Made by a program: the position numbers and the translations under genes
Notes under the pieces: generated by a model
The model's input: the letters and a program-made list of their open reading frames with translations, nothing else
Databases searched by the model: none
What the model was told of the DNA's origin: nothing
In this document: piece after piece, positions 41,113 to 49,912 of the stretch
Layout of the letters: every line of letters begins with the position of its first letter
How positions within the stretch are numbered: position 1 is the stretch's first letter
NCBI GenBank assembly: GCA_036504735.1
Contig: DASXUQ010000015.1
Span: 1-52,568, forward strand
DNA: 52,568 nucleotides
Direction of reading: 5' to 3'
Origin: a bacterium
Lineage (GTDB): Bacteria; Electryoneota; RPQS01

Positions 41113-42591
41113 CTACGCCGTAGCGGATTGCAGAGCTGCCGTGCGGATGTCGGCCAATGCCTGCGCTCTCTGTCGGGCTTCTTCGCGGTAGCTCAGACCG
41201 ACCAGCAGCCCGGCCAGCGGCCAGAACGAAAAGCTCATGGCATCCGCCTGCCACGCGGACTCATAGAACTGCCACACTCCATAGAGCAGCGCGAGGCATT
41301 CCAGCAGGCGTCCGAGTACGCGAGTTTCGAGATCCTGTGATTTTCGCAAATAGGCGCCGCGCCGGTAGATCCAATAGATCAGAAACAGAATCATGGCCAC
41401 GCCGACGTAGCCATATTCGATGAGCAGCCAGACGATCGACAGCGCGCGCAGCGATGTCAGTCCCCACTGGGAGTAATAGGCCAACTTCGAGGAGTGATTC
41501 TCGGAGATGTACGAATCGGTGATCGACCCAGGTCCATTGCCGAAGATGACGGTCCGCCACGATGCCGCCGCCAGCCGGATGGATGATACATACTGATAGC
41601 CGCGCTCATTGTAGCCGTACTGCTCGCCCTTCTGCACTTCTTCATTGAATTTTTCTGGAAGCTTGGTGACCAGCGTCAGCGGGTTATTTCCCGAGACCCA
41701 TGCTCCCGATTTGACCACAAAGAAATTGGCGGCGAGCACAACCGACAGGCCGGCCACCACGACCAGCGCCGCTACCGCGGGACGGCGAAGCACTTCATTG
41801 CGCACCAGGAACACCAGCAGCACCGGCAGGAAGAGGAAGTAGAACTTCACCTCTCCGAAAATCGGCATGGTGCTCAGGGCGAAGATAATCACCACATAAG
41901 ATAATCGGAACTTGCTCTCCTCGATCATCTTCGATAGCAGATAGGCGTCGAGAATCAGCAGAAACAGTCCGATTCCCGGAGTCTCGCCGTAGCCGAAGGT
42001 GCCGCTCATGCGGTCCAGATCCGTCCAGCCGATGTCCTGAAACTGGCTGACGATCACCGGCAACTGCACGGCGGCGATGGCGAAGAGAAAAAGAATGTAA
42101 TTGCGCAGCCACTTTATGCTGACGTTCATGTTGGCCGCCGCCACAAACAGCAGCACATAGCGGAACCCGATCCGCATTCCGGCAAGGAACGTCACCTGCC
42201 CGTTTCGGTTGATGATGGTCGAGAGCACGGCGAATGCGATCAGGACGAACACATATTTAATGACCCCGCCGATCCGCTCCTTTTGCGCGGGCATCATCAG
42301 CAGCGCCCGGGCCACCAGCACCATAATCAAAATGTCCACCATCCAGGTCGCTTCACGGGGAAGGGCGTGGACGGTGTCATACAGCCAGCGGAAAGAATAG
42401 GCGCCGAGGGCCAGCACAATCAGCGTGGCGCGGGGGAAGATCACCAGCACCATGGCAAAGGGCATCCCCAGCAGGAACATGTAGAATTGCCGCGATTCGC
42501 CTTCGGAAGAAAAGAACGCGAACACCAACGCGGTATAGATGGCCAGTACACCGGCAATCGTCACGGCCAGAATAAAGCGCTCGTTCTTCAA
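41113..42591 (-). CDS. O-antigen ligase/polymerase-like membrane protein
   Basis: 492 aa from TTG 42591, which has GGAAGG 4 nt upstream and places a transmembrane helix at once (FILAVTIAGVLAIYTALVFAFF). The frame is open up to 42798 (another TTG), but that part has no protein-like features, so the start is uncertain. About 11-12 transmembrane segments and one large extracytoplasmic loop (~300-400, with GYQYVSSIRLAAASWRTVIFGNGPGSI) match the O-antigen ligase/Wzy polymerase fold. The loop motif GxGPG is typical of this class. It should polymerise or transfer lipid-linked glycans at the outer face of the inner membrane. The flippase gene at 44692 and the methyltransferase at 40053 fit the same pathway. 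Confidence 0.8.
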   Translation of the reverse strand: MKNERFILAVTIAGVLAIYTALVFAFFSSEGESRQFYMFLLGMPFAMVLVIFPRATLIVLALGAYSFRWLYDTVHALPREATWMVDILIMVLVARALLMMPAQKERIGGVIKYVFVLIAFAVLSTIINRNGQVTFLAGMRIGFRYVLLFVAAANMNVSIKWLRNYILFLFAIAAVQLPVIVSQFQDIGWTDLDRMSGTFGYGETPGIGLFLLILDAYLLSKMIEESKFRLSYVVIIFALSTMPIFGEVKFYFLFLPVLLVFLVRNEVLRRPAVAALVVVAGLSVVLAANFFVVKSGAWVSGNNPLTLVTKLPEKFNEEVQKGEQYGYNERGYQYVSSIRLAAASWRTVIFGNGPGSITDSYISENHSSKLAYYSQWGLTSLRALSIVWLLIEYGYVGVAMILFLIYWIYRRGAYLRKSQDLETRVLGRLLECLALLYGVWQFYESAWQADAMSFSFWPLAGLLVGLSYREEARQRAQALADIRTAALQSATA

Positions 42592-42727
42592 CAGGCCTTC
42601 CCGTTTCGTTTTTGTCCCTGACGCATCAAGACCATCCGTGCAAACCCTGTACCTTGAAACTCCGTGCCGGACTCCGCGAATGTCCGAAAAAGCGTGAATG
42701 ATAAAGTTTCGTCGCTCCCCAAGCCAT

Positions 42728-42756
42728 TTGAAACATTCGCCGAGCTTTGGTAATCT
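42728..42756 (+). promoter_or_regulatory. Promoter of sppA
   Basis: TTGAAA (42728-42733), a 17-nt spacer and TAATCT (42751-42756), about 104 nt upstream of the sppA start at 42860. Confidence 0.55.
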
Positions 42757-42859
42757 AACAATTTGAACGGGGGAATGCAAACGCGGCCCCAAGATCAAAC
42801 TGGATCAGCATCTCACCGGCAGAGGGTTCGGTTATCTGCCAGAGCGGAACGATAAAGAC

Positions 42860-44623
42860 ATGAAAAACAAAGCCTGTTGTTGGATACTCGTCGCATTCGG
42901 CGTTTTTGTGCTGCTGGGCTTCATCGGTACCGGAATCCTGGTGTCCACCGTGGCAATGTCCGGAACACACAAAGTAACGGTCAAAGACCACAGCTATCTC
43001 CTGCTCGAATGCACGGGGACCATTCCGGAATACTCCACGGCACCGCAGTTTGCCTTTCTCGGCGGCTCGAAACAGACCACCATCGCCGATGCCTTGAAGG
43101 CACTGCACAGTGCAGCCAGCGATTCAAGGATCTCCGGGGTCATTATTCGGCCAACCGCCATCGGCGGCTTTGCCGAAATTCGCGAATTACGGAACGCACT
43201 CCTCGAATTCAAAAAATCTAAGAAACCCGTTTATGCGCATTTAGAAGTTGCCACCGACCGCGATTACTATCTTGCATCCGTTGCCGATACCATCTCGCTG
43301 ACCCCCACGCGCTCGGGCGGTCTGGCTATGCTCGGGCTGGGAATCGAGAGCACCTATCTGGGCAAGACATTTGAAAAAGTCGGCATAATCTTCCATACCC
43401 TGCACATTGGGCAGTACAAAGGCGCCTACGAGAACCTGTCGCAGGACAGTATGTCCGTGCCGCTGCGCAAGAGTTTGCAGACCCTATTGGATGATCTCTA
43501 TCAGACCTACACCACGGAAATCGTGGCGGCGCGGCCATCCCTCTCGGCAGCAACCGTAAACGATGAACTGCTGAATGGCCGCAAATTGTTCCTTGTCGGT
43601 CAAGAGGCCAAGGACAAGGGATTTGTCGACCTGACCCTGGACTGGCAGGATCTGAAGGACAAACTGAGCGGCGACAAAGATCTGCATACCGTAACCCCGT
43701 CGCGTTACAACAAGGTAGCCTCCGCCAAGACAGAGGGCTCCAAAGAGATCGCCGTCTTGTTCGCCGAGGGAGAGATCAATTACAACTCATCCAATGACAA
43801 CTCCCTTAGCCTTGATGATGGCATCACCCCGGATGCGTTCATCAAGCAACTGCGGGATCTGCGCAGGGATGACGATGTGGCGGCCGTGGTGCTGCGCGTC
43901 AATTCTCCCGGTGGCTCGGCGCTGGCGTCAGACCTGATTCTGCGGGAAGTCAAACGCCTTAAAGAGAAGAAACCTGTCATCGTCTCCATGGGAAATGTGG
44001 CGGCCTCGGGCGGGTACTATATCTCATGCGCGGGCAATCGTATTATCGCCCAACCCAACACCATTACCGGTTCTATCGGTGTGGTCAGTCTGTTTCCGAC
44101 CGCCGAGGGGCTGTATAAGAAGATCGCCGCGCGCGTCGAGACCGTGGAAAAGGGCAAATGGTACTTCTACTTCCGGCCCGACAAGGGGCTGACCGAACCG
44201 CAGAAGGCCGTGCTTCTCGACTACATGAAGGGCATCTACGACGAGTTTGTAACCCATGTCGCCGAAGGACGCAATATGTCTGTGGACTCGGTCGCCGCGG
44301 TGGCGGAGGGCCGGGTTTGGACCGGCAATCAGGCGCTGGAATACAGACTGGTGGATGAACTTGGGGGGCTCGATGTCGCCATCGAGCGCGCCAAGGAGTT
44401 CGGCCATGTGCAGGGCCAGACGGTCCGGGTTCGGTACTATCCGCGCGAGAAGGATATTGTGAGTTTTATCATCGGGCAGTTTGACATGACGGTGCGCAGT
44501 ATACGTGAAGCCTGGCTGCTGACGCCGGATGCCCGTGAAATGAGCCGCGCACTGACATATCTGTCCCATTTCGTTCAGCAGCGCGAGTTCGTTCAGGCGG
44601 TTCTGCCCATTGAAATTCCGTGA
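42860..44623 (+). CDS. sppA: Signal peptide peptidase SppA, two-domain (67K) type
   Basis: 587 aa, the length of the double-domain SppA family (S49). An N-terminal membrane anchor (residues ~6-31) is followed by a degenerate N-terminal and a catalytic C-terminal protease domain. Lys187 (IGQYKGAYENL) and Ser383 (GNVAASGGYYIS) correspond to the Lys/Ser dyad, which is split between the two domains in this family. It cleaves signal peptides remaining in the membrane after export. With the many secreted proteins encoded nearby, this is a fitting housekeeping function. The flippase gene follows 68 nt downstream, probably in the same transcript. Confidence 0.93.
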   Translation: MKNKACCWILVAFGVFVLLGFIGTGILVSTVAMSGTHKVTVKDHSYLLLECTGTIPEYSTAPQFAFLGGSKQTTIADALKALHSAASDSRISGVIIRPTAIGGFAEIRELRNALLEFKKSKKPVYAHLEVATDRDYYLASVADTISLTPTRSGGLAMLGLGIESTYLGKTFEKVGIIFHTLHIGQYKGAYENLSQDSMSVPLRKSLQTLLDDLYQTYTTEIVAARPSLSAATVNDELLNGRKLFLVGQEAKDKGFVDLTLDWQDLKDKLSGDKDLHTVTPSRYNKVASAKTEGSKEIAVLFAEGEINYNSSNDNSLSLDDGITPDAFIKQLRDLRRDDDVAAVVLRVNSPGGSALASDLILREVKRLKEKKPVIVSMGNVAASGGYYISCAGNRIIAQPNTITGSIGVVSLFPTAEGLYKKIAARVETVEKGKWYFYFRPDKGLTEPQKAVLLDYMKGIYDEFVTHVAEGRNMSVDSVAAVAEGRVWTGNQALEYRLVDELGGLDVAIERAKEFGHVQGQTVRVRYYPREKDIVSFIIGQFDMTVRSIREAWLLTPDAREMSRALTYLSHFVQQREFVQAVLPIEIP

Positions 44624-44691
44624 CCATTCCGTATGACCTGTCTCTTCTGGCGGCCTTTGCGGCCCGATAGTACCTTAGTGGAGCCGGCCGT

Positions 44692-45930
44692 TTGGCGTCT
44701 TTAATTCAGCGCGCGGGCGGTTCCCTGGCGGTCAAAGCACTCCCCGCACTCTATGGTGTGGGGCTTGTGCTGCTTGTGGTCCGGGCGATCCCGACCGGAG
44801 ACTTCGGCCAGTACGGCATGGCCATCGCGTACATGAATGTCGTCGCCGGGTTGTCCCGCGGGCTGTGGACTATGCCGCTGGTGATCCACGCGGCCAAGGG
44901 TGAACGCGGTCATTTATTGGCGCCGTCCTTCTGGCTTAATTTGGCCACCGCCCTGCTTGGCGGTATCGTGGCGCTGATTCTGTTGCCGCTGTTGAATGTC
45001 AGTCATGAGTTGGCGGTCTTCACGGCTCTGATGCTGCTGGTGCTGGTGCCGCGCGATATTGCGATTGCCCTTGCGCAGGCGGCGGGCAGGGTCTGGGTGG
45101 CGTTCACGATTGAGGCCGGTTACTTTGTGGGCAGCCTCGCGGGATTCATCGCCCTCACTTACTTCAGCCAATTGCGCACCGCCGAAGCGGTGATGATCAT
45201 GAACCTCGCGTCGGCGGCTCTGTCTGCCTTGATCGGTGTGGCTTTTGAACCCTGTTTGCTGCATCCTGGACGGCACGGGGACTGGAAGGGGATCTTCCAT
45301 CTTGGAAAGTGGATCGGCATGCACGCGCTGGGCGAGATCTTCCTGCAACAGGGTGATGCGCTGCTGGTAGGCATTTTCTTTCAGCCGGCGGCCATTGCAC
45401 CCTATATCGCGGCTCGAACGCTGCTCAGAATGTACACGCTGCTGTCCCAATCGGTGAACTTTCTTGTGCTGCCCAGCGCATCGCGCCTGGGAGCCAGCAA
45501 TCAGATTAAGTTGCTCCGCAAACGGTTGCGGATGGTGCTTCAATATGTCACCGGATTCCTGACGGCAGCCAATGTGGTCATGTGGTTCGCTGCGCCGGTC
45601 ATCTTTCCGCTGGTGCTTGGAGCCAAGTATATCCCGGCGATCCCCTTTTTCCGGGTACTCATCATGGCGAGTTTCCTTGAACCTGTATACAGTATTCTGG
45701 CCAATGCCGTGGCGGGCATTGGTAAGCCGTCACGCATTCTGCCGATTCTGGCCATCGGTCTTCTATTCAACATAGCGGCCAATCTGGTCTTGCTGCCGAT
45801 GACCGGGCTTTGGGCGGCTCCCGTGGTGTTGGTGGCTACCTATGGCTGGTTGGCCTTTGGCATGGTGAAGCTTGCGCGGAAGCACCTGATTGAGGATCCC
45901 ATCTCCCTTTCTGCAGCCTTGCAGCCGTAA
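44692..45930 (+). CDS. Polysaccharide flippase (Wzx-like, MOP superfamily)
   Basis: 412 aa from TTG 44692 with GGAG 9 nt upstream; no better start exists. Ten to twelve transmembrane segments are spread over the whole length. The first segment carries the family's opening motif (GGSLAVKALPALYGVGLVLLVVRAIPTGDFGQYGMAIAY). It should flip lipid-linked oligosaccharides across the inner membrane. It lies 68 nt after sppA and about 2 kb from the ligase/polymerase-like gene on the other strand, so together they indicate surface-glycan assembly. No substrate can be assigned. Confidence 0.85.
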   Translation: MASLIQRAGGSLAVKALPALYGVGLVLLVVRAIPTGDFGQYGMAIAYMNVVAGLSRGLWTMPLVIHAAKGERGHLLAPSFWLNLATALLGGIVALILLPLLNVSHELAVFTALMLLVLVPRDIAIALAQAAGRVWVAFTIEAGYFVGSLAGFIALTYFSQLRTAEAVMIMNLASAALSALIGVAFEPCLLHPGRHGDWKGIFHLGKWIGMHALGEIFLQQGDALLVGIFFQPAAIAPYIAARTLLRMYTLLSQSVNFLVLPSASRLGASNQIKLLRKRLRMVLQYVTGFLTAANVVMWFAAPVIFPLVLGAKYIPAIPFFRVLIMASFLEPVYSILANAVAGIGKPSRILPILAIGLLFNIAANLVLLPMTGLWAAPVVLVATYGWLAFGMVKLARKHLIEDPISLSAALQP

Positions 45931-45967
45931 GGAGGGAGGACGGATTTTTTCAAGCCTCAAGAATCCC

Positions 45968-45996
45968 TTGACTTGGGTACAAATATAGTCTATATT
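45968..45996 (+). promoter_or_regulatory. Promoter upstream of the fourth C25-like gene
   Basis: TTGACT (45968-45973), a 17-nt spacer and TATATT (45991-45996). The nearest gene start is at 46317, giving an unusually long leader of about 310 nt (46004-46316). The leader has no gene, but it holds a second start codon with GGGGAGG at 46236. Confidence 0.65.
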
Positions 45997-46316
45997 AGCG
46001 GACAGAGAATAGTGGAGATTCCGGTCGCAAATCCTCCGCATAAGCTGCTGATTAACAAAATCTAATGTGAATTGCGGTGATCGGCGGCGGACTTTGCTGC
46101 TCCGGCGATTTCCGGCAATGGATGTGCGCGATTCCCGCTCTGGCGGCAACTTCCGCTGACAATATGGGGTGTAATTAAGCAGAGAGACCCTGAATAGCCC
46201 GATTGTTTGGTGATCCTTAATGGGGAGGTAACTTCATGCCCATTGTGATCGCGGACGCTGTTTTTCTCAACGAGAAGGATTCATCTGTCTGTTTGGCCGC
46301 GGAAAGGAGAACAACA

Positions 46317-48629
46317 ATGATTTGCAGCTTTAGAAGTTTCCTGTGGCTCGCACTTGTTTGCCTGGTCTGTTTTGCCCCAAGTGTGTTGGCGGTGCCTGAT
46401 TCTCCCCCGTTTGGCATGTACCCGAATACGCGGTACTCGCCGACGATCTCGGTTCTGGAGTCCGATTCGGTGATCCGGCTGGATCTGCTGATGGAACGTA
46501 TTCCCCACAGCGGATCCATCAATTTCACCGGTCGCTTTCCCGGGACGTGGGGCGAACTCAATGCCACCGGTTTGCGGCTTCCCCGGTTGACGATTTACGT
46601 CGCCCTGCCCGGATCGGGCAATCCGGTTGTCACGTTTGAAACCTGGGATGATACCACCTTTCAGGCCCAGCCCGCCAGCTTGATCAACAACAACGACCAC
46701 TCCCATGTGATGGTCGGACATGTCGGGATCATGGGCGGGGTGCGGGTGGTGCCATTGACGATCCGGCCGCTGACCTATACCAATCAGGCCAGCACCTGTG
46801 ACGTTCTGCAGCACGCGATTCTGCGCGTTGCCATGGATACCACCACCGGTGAGAATCCGGTGAGTACGCCGCGCATGGCGTTTTCCCGCCCGTGGCAGCG
46901 GATGTTTCAGACGCTTGTGACGAATTGGGAGTACATTCCCAATATCATGACCGGCGCGCAATCCCACATCTTGATGATCGTTCCGGACGCAACGGGAAGC
47001 AACTTCTTGCCGGCGGTAGCGGATTTTGTGCGCTGGAAGGAACAGCGCGGGTTCAAGGTCACCGTGGTGCCCAAGAGTTCCATGGGGTCGAATGTCTCGC
47101 AGCTCGCCGTGCGCAACCGGATCCAGTCGGAAATGGCCACGTCCGACCCCCGCATTGACTTTGTCATATTGGTCGGAGACGAAGGCAAACTGCCGGTCGA
47201 TATGCTCTACACACCGGATCCGATGACGGAGTTCAACAATGCCAGCGATCCGGGGTTGTACACCAACGAGGCCTATTTCTCGGCTGTAGAAGGCACGGAT
47301 CTGTTCCCTGATCTGTTCCTTGGACGCTGGGTAGCTAACACGTCGCAGGACGTGATGAAGATCGTCAGCCGCACGATCCAGCACGAGAAGAACAGTTTCA
47401 TCATCGACTCTCTCCGCTTTACCAAGGCTACGGTGGCCGCGGACGATCAGGATATTACCCAGTGGCAGACGGTGGCCCGCACGCGCGACATCATGGTGGC
47501 ACACGGCGCCACGGCCGTGGATTCGATCTACGGTCACAGTCATGGCGCGAACATGATATCCGATATCAATCTGGGCCGCGCCTTTGTCAACTATCGCGGT
47601 GAAGGCTGGGACTTCGGCTGGTACGGCATCGACTTCTATTTGCAGGACATCGACGTGCTCACCAACGCTGGCCGGCTGCCGATTGTGACGGGCATTGGAT
47701 GCGGTACGGGAATTTTTAATACTCCCACGGACAATGCCGGCTTCGGAGAGCGCTTCATGCTGGGCGGTACCATTACCCAGCCGTATGGCGCAGTGGGCTT
47801 CATCGGTCCCTGCTGGAACACCCACACGATCTTCAACAACTGCCTGGACTCGTCCATATACCGCGCCTGGTTCGATTATGGCAATCTGAATCTGTCGTCC
47901 GGACTTGCCGCCGGCAAGATGATGTCCTGGGCAGTCATGTCGGCCTTTTTGATTGACAACGACGTGCTGGAAATTACCAACACGCTGATGCGACAGTACC
48001 ATGTGGAAAGTGATCCGTCGCTGCAGGTGTTTACACGGACACCTGTCCGCCTTCAGGTAACGATGCCGGATACCGCGACCTTCGGAGCGCCGTCCACGAT
48101 TCTGGTAAACGTTGCGAATATGTCGGCGGTGCCTGCCGAGAGTCTGAATGTGACGATCTGGATGAATGACAGCACGGCAAACACCTTCTGGATGCCGCCG
48201 GCTCAATCCTCCATGACCTTCCCGATCAATCCGGACTCGACGGACACCATGACGGTGACCATCACGGGCGATAACGTGCTGGCTTACCAGAAAGTGATTC
48301 ACCTTGTACGCGGGACCAACGCCGCCGATCCTCGCCATGAGGCCAAACCGGCGGACCTGAACCTCGCGCAGAATTTCCCCAATCCTTTCAATCCCGAGAC
48401 TACCATCGAGTTTGCGCTGCCCAAAGCGGGCTACGTGAAGCTCGAAGTCTTCAATGTGCTGGGCCGCCGCGTGGCGACGCTGGTTCAAGGAGACTTGAAT
48501 GCGGGGGCGCACCGCGTGATGTGGAAGGGACTGATGGATGACGGCAGCGGCGCCAGCAGTGGCGTCTATTACTGCCGCCTGACAACCTCGGGCACAACGC
48601 TCGCGCGCAAAATGCTTCTGCTGCGCTAA
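46317..48629 (+). CDS. Secreted gingipain-like (C25 fold) protein with T9SS type A sorting domain
   Basis: 770 aa from ATG 46317 with AAAGGAG 6 nt upstream, giving a signal peptide (MICSFRSFLWLALVCLVCFA). An in-frame ATG at 46236 also has a strong GGGGAGG; it would add 27 aa before the signal peptide. The C25-like domain runs ~200-590 (SHILMIVPDATGSNFLPA, WKEQRGFKVTVV, VILVGDEG, LFLGRW). The Cys motif IGCGTGIF is kept, but the GHG histidine motif reads YRGEG. A beta-sandwich follows, and the last ~90 aa are a T9SS type A domain (NFPNPFNPETTIEFALP ... ARKMLLLR). It is predicted to be exported by type IX secretion. It lies far from the other three paralogues and is the only one with this tail. 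Confidence 0.88.
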   Translation: MICSFRSFLWLALVCLVCFAPSVLAVPDSPPFGMYPNTRYSPTISVLESDSVIRLDLLMERIPHSGSINFTGRFPGTWGELNATGLRLPRLTIYVALPGSGNPVVTFETWDDTTFQAQPASLINNNDHSHVMVGHVGIMGGVRVVPLTIRPLTYTNQASTCDVLQHAILRVAMDTTTGENPVSTPRMAFSRPWQRMFQTLVTNWEYIPNIMTGAQSHILMIVPDATGSNFLPAVADFVRWKEQRGFKVTVVPKSSMGSNVSQLAVRNRIQSEMATSDPRIDFVILVGDEGKLPVDMLYTPDPMTEFNNASDPGLYTNEAYFSAVEGTDLFPDLFLGRWVANTSQDVMKIVSRTIQHEKNSFIIDSLRFTKATVAADDQDITQWQTVARTRDIMVAHGATAVDSIYGHSHGANMISDINLGRAFVNYRGEGWDFGWYGIDFYLQDIDVLTNAGRLPIVTGIGCGTGIFNTPTDNAGFGERFMLGGTITQPYGAVGFIGPCWNTHTIFNNCLDSSIYRAWFDYGNLNLSSGLAAGKMMSWAVMSAFLIDNDVLEITNTLMRQYHVESDPSLQVFTRTPVRLQVTMPDTATFGAPSTILVNVANMSAVPAESLNVTIWMNDSTANTFWMPPAQSSMTFPINPDSTDTMTVTITGDNVLAYQKVIHLVRGTNAADPRHEAKPADLNLAQNFPNPFNPETTIEFALPKAGYVKLEVFNVLGRRVATLVQGDLNAGAHRVMWKGLMDDGSGASSGVYYCRLTTSGTTLARKMLLLR

Positions 48630-48686
48630 GACATGGAGCGCCGGCGGACGTGATGTTGAATCGTTCAAGAGGAGCAAGATAAACTT

Positions 48687-49082
48687 ATGGCGAAGAAGTG
48701 GACTGCGGCAGAAGAGAAGTTTCTGCTCGATAATTACGGTAAAGTGCCGATGGCCGAACTGGCCGACCGGTTTGGCGTCACCCGTAAGGCGATCAGCGCA
48801 AAGATGGACAAGCTCCGTCAGGCGCACGGCATTGATCCCGTCGGTGCGCGGGAGCGCGCGGCTCAAAAAACCGGCAAACCCGGCATGGTGCCCGGTGTCC
48901 GACCACCCCAGCCGGGTGGAGCGGTGCCGAGACCTGTCGCTCTGCTGGATCAGATCCGGCGGCCGCAAATTGAGACTCTGGACACGCCGGTACCCGAAGG
49001 CATGATTCCTTCCGGCATGGCCGTCATGACGGAGAAGGGCTGGCAGCCGATTTACGTTGAGAAGAAGCGGATCACCAGTTGA
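48687..49082 (+). CDS. SANT/Myb-like small DNA-binding protein
   Basis: 131 aa from ATG 48687. The first ~50 aa (WTAAEEKFLLDNYGKVPMAE followed by LADRFGVTRKAISAKMDKL) form a Myb/SANT-like helical domain in which a helix-turn-helix is obvious. A Pro/Gly-rich linker and a C-terminal ~40-aa segment follow (MIPSGMAVMTEKGWQPIYVE), with no recognised family. It is probably a sequence-specific regulator or nucleoid-associated protein. Its stop overlaps the start of the next gene by 4 nt (TTGA), so the two are coupled. Confidence 0.75.
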   Translation: MAKKWTAAEEKFLLDNYGKVPMAELADRFGVTRKAISAKMDKLRQAHGIDPVGARERAAQKTGKPGMVPGVRPPQPGGAVPRPVALLDQIRRPQIETLDTPVPEGMIPSGMAVMTEKGWQPIYVEKKRITS

Positions 49083-49735
49083 TTGGCGAGGATTGTGCGG
49101 AGCGCGTGATGGCGCTGGCCGCAGAACATCCCCAGCATGAGCCGCTCATCCTTCTGTCCGCGCTTTCGGTGCTGTGGCTCTCGCCGCAGGATTCGCAGGC
49201 GGTAACTTTGTTGCAGCGTTATCACGCGCGCGGCTTCCCCCGGGAGGCCCTGCGCGAGACGGCGCTGCAACTTTTTTTGCTTGCCGGCTTTCAGGCATCA
49301 CTCGAAGCCACCTTCCAGATCCGCGATGTCCTTGGTGACGGCTTGCCTGCCGAAGAGCCCGAGTTGGTGCGGCTTGATGCGCCATTTTGGCTGGAGCGCG
49401 GTAAGGAACTTCAGACCTCGGTCTACCGTGAGAATACGAGCAAGCTGCGGGAGAACCTGACCGCTGCTTCTCCGGAGTTGTCCGTTTGGACAGTGCTGGT
49501 CGGCTATGGTTTGGTACTATCCCGCCCAGGCTTGCCATCTCACTGGCGCGAACTGATCGAAGTCGCGCTCTTGGTGGTGCAGGGCTTTCCCCGCCAGCTA
49601 CACAGCCATTTGCGGGGTGCGGTGAACCTTGGCGCCACCCATGCTGAGGTGGAATTGATGCTATCTTTGGCTTCCATTTTTGCTCCTGAGAGGCAGAGTG
49701 CGTCAGCATGGCACATGTGGCGGAGGATTAAGTAG
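49079..49735 (+). CDS. Carboxymuconolactone decarboxylase-like protein
   Basis: 218 aa if TTG 49079 is used; it overlaps the previous stop by 4 nt. ATG 49109, after CGGAGCG, is an alternative (208 aa). The C-terminal ~80 aa (SHWRELIEVALLVVQGFPRQ, then LHSHLRGAVNLGATHAEVELML) carry the conserved helix and HLRGAxNxGAT motif of the carboxymuconolactone decarboxylase fold. The N-terminal part is a helical repeat of the same general type. The CxxC pair of the AhpD-type redox members is absent, so a thiol-peroxidase role is unlikely; the reaction is unknown. It is co-transcribed with the SANT-like gene. Confidence 0.75.
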   Translation: MIGEDCAERVMALAAEHPQHEPLILLSALSVLWLSPQDSQAVTLLQRYHARGFPREALRETALQLFLLAGFQASLEATFQIRDVLGDGLPAEEPELVRLDAPFWLERGKELQTSVYRENTSKLRENLTAASPELSVWTVLVGYGLVLSRPGLPSHWRELIEVALLVVQGFPRQLHSHLRGAVNLGATHAEVELMLSLASIFAPERQSASAWHMWRRIK

Positions 49736-49739
49736 AGAC

Positions 49740-49756
49740 TCTGCCATTCTGGCAGA
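49740..49756 (+). terminator. Short hairpin after the decarboxylase-like gene
   Basis: TCTGCCA-TTC-TGGCAGA is a perfect 7-bp stem with a 3-nt loop, 5 nt after the stop codon. There is no clear T-tract, so termination is uncertain. Confidence 0.45.
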
Positions 49757-49912
49757 ATTCCGCGAGATAGATATAGCGTATGTAATGCGTAAGTAGATTA
49801 TAGTATGAGTGTTACAAGAATGGATCGGCGTTTGCATGGTCCATTTTGTAATTTCTATAGGCTGATATACCCAGTGAGATCAACAAACCCTGAGAATAGA
49901 ACGGAGTTCTGA

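Noticed and set aside
46281-48968. Open frame of 895 codons opposite the fourth C25-like gene
   Set aside because: A shadow of the T9SS-tailed gene on the other strand; Arg/His-rich composition and no ribosome-binding site.
49736-49912. CIRCE or sigma-32 heat-shock element before dnaK
   Set aside because: The CIRCE arms TTAGCACTC/GAGTGCTAA are not present; only a weak TTGCAT-N17-CTATAG was seen.
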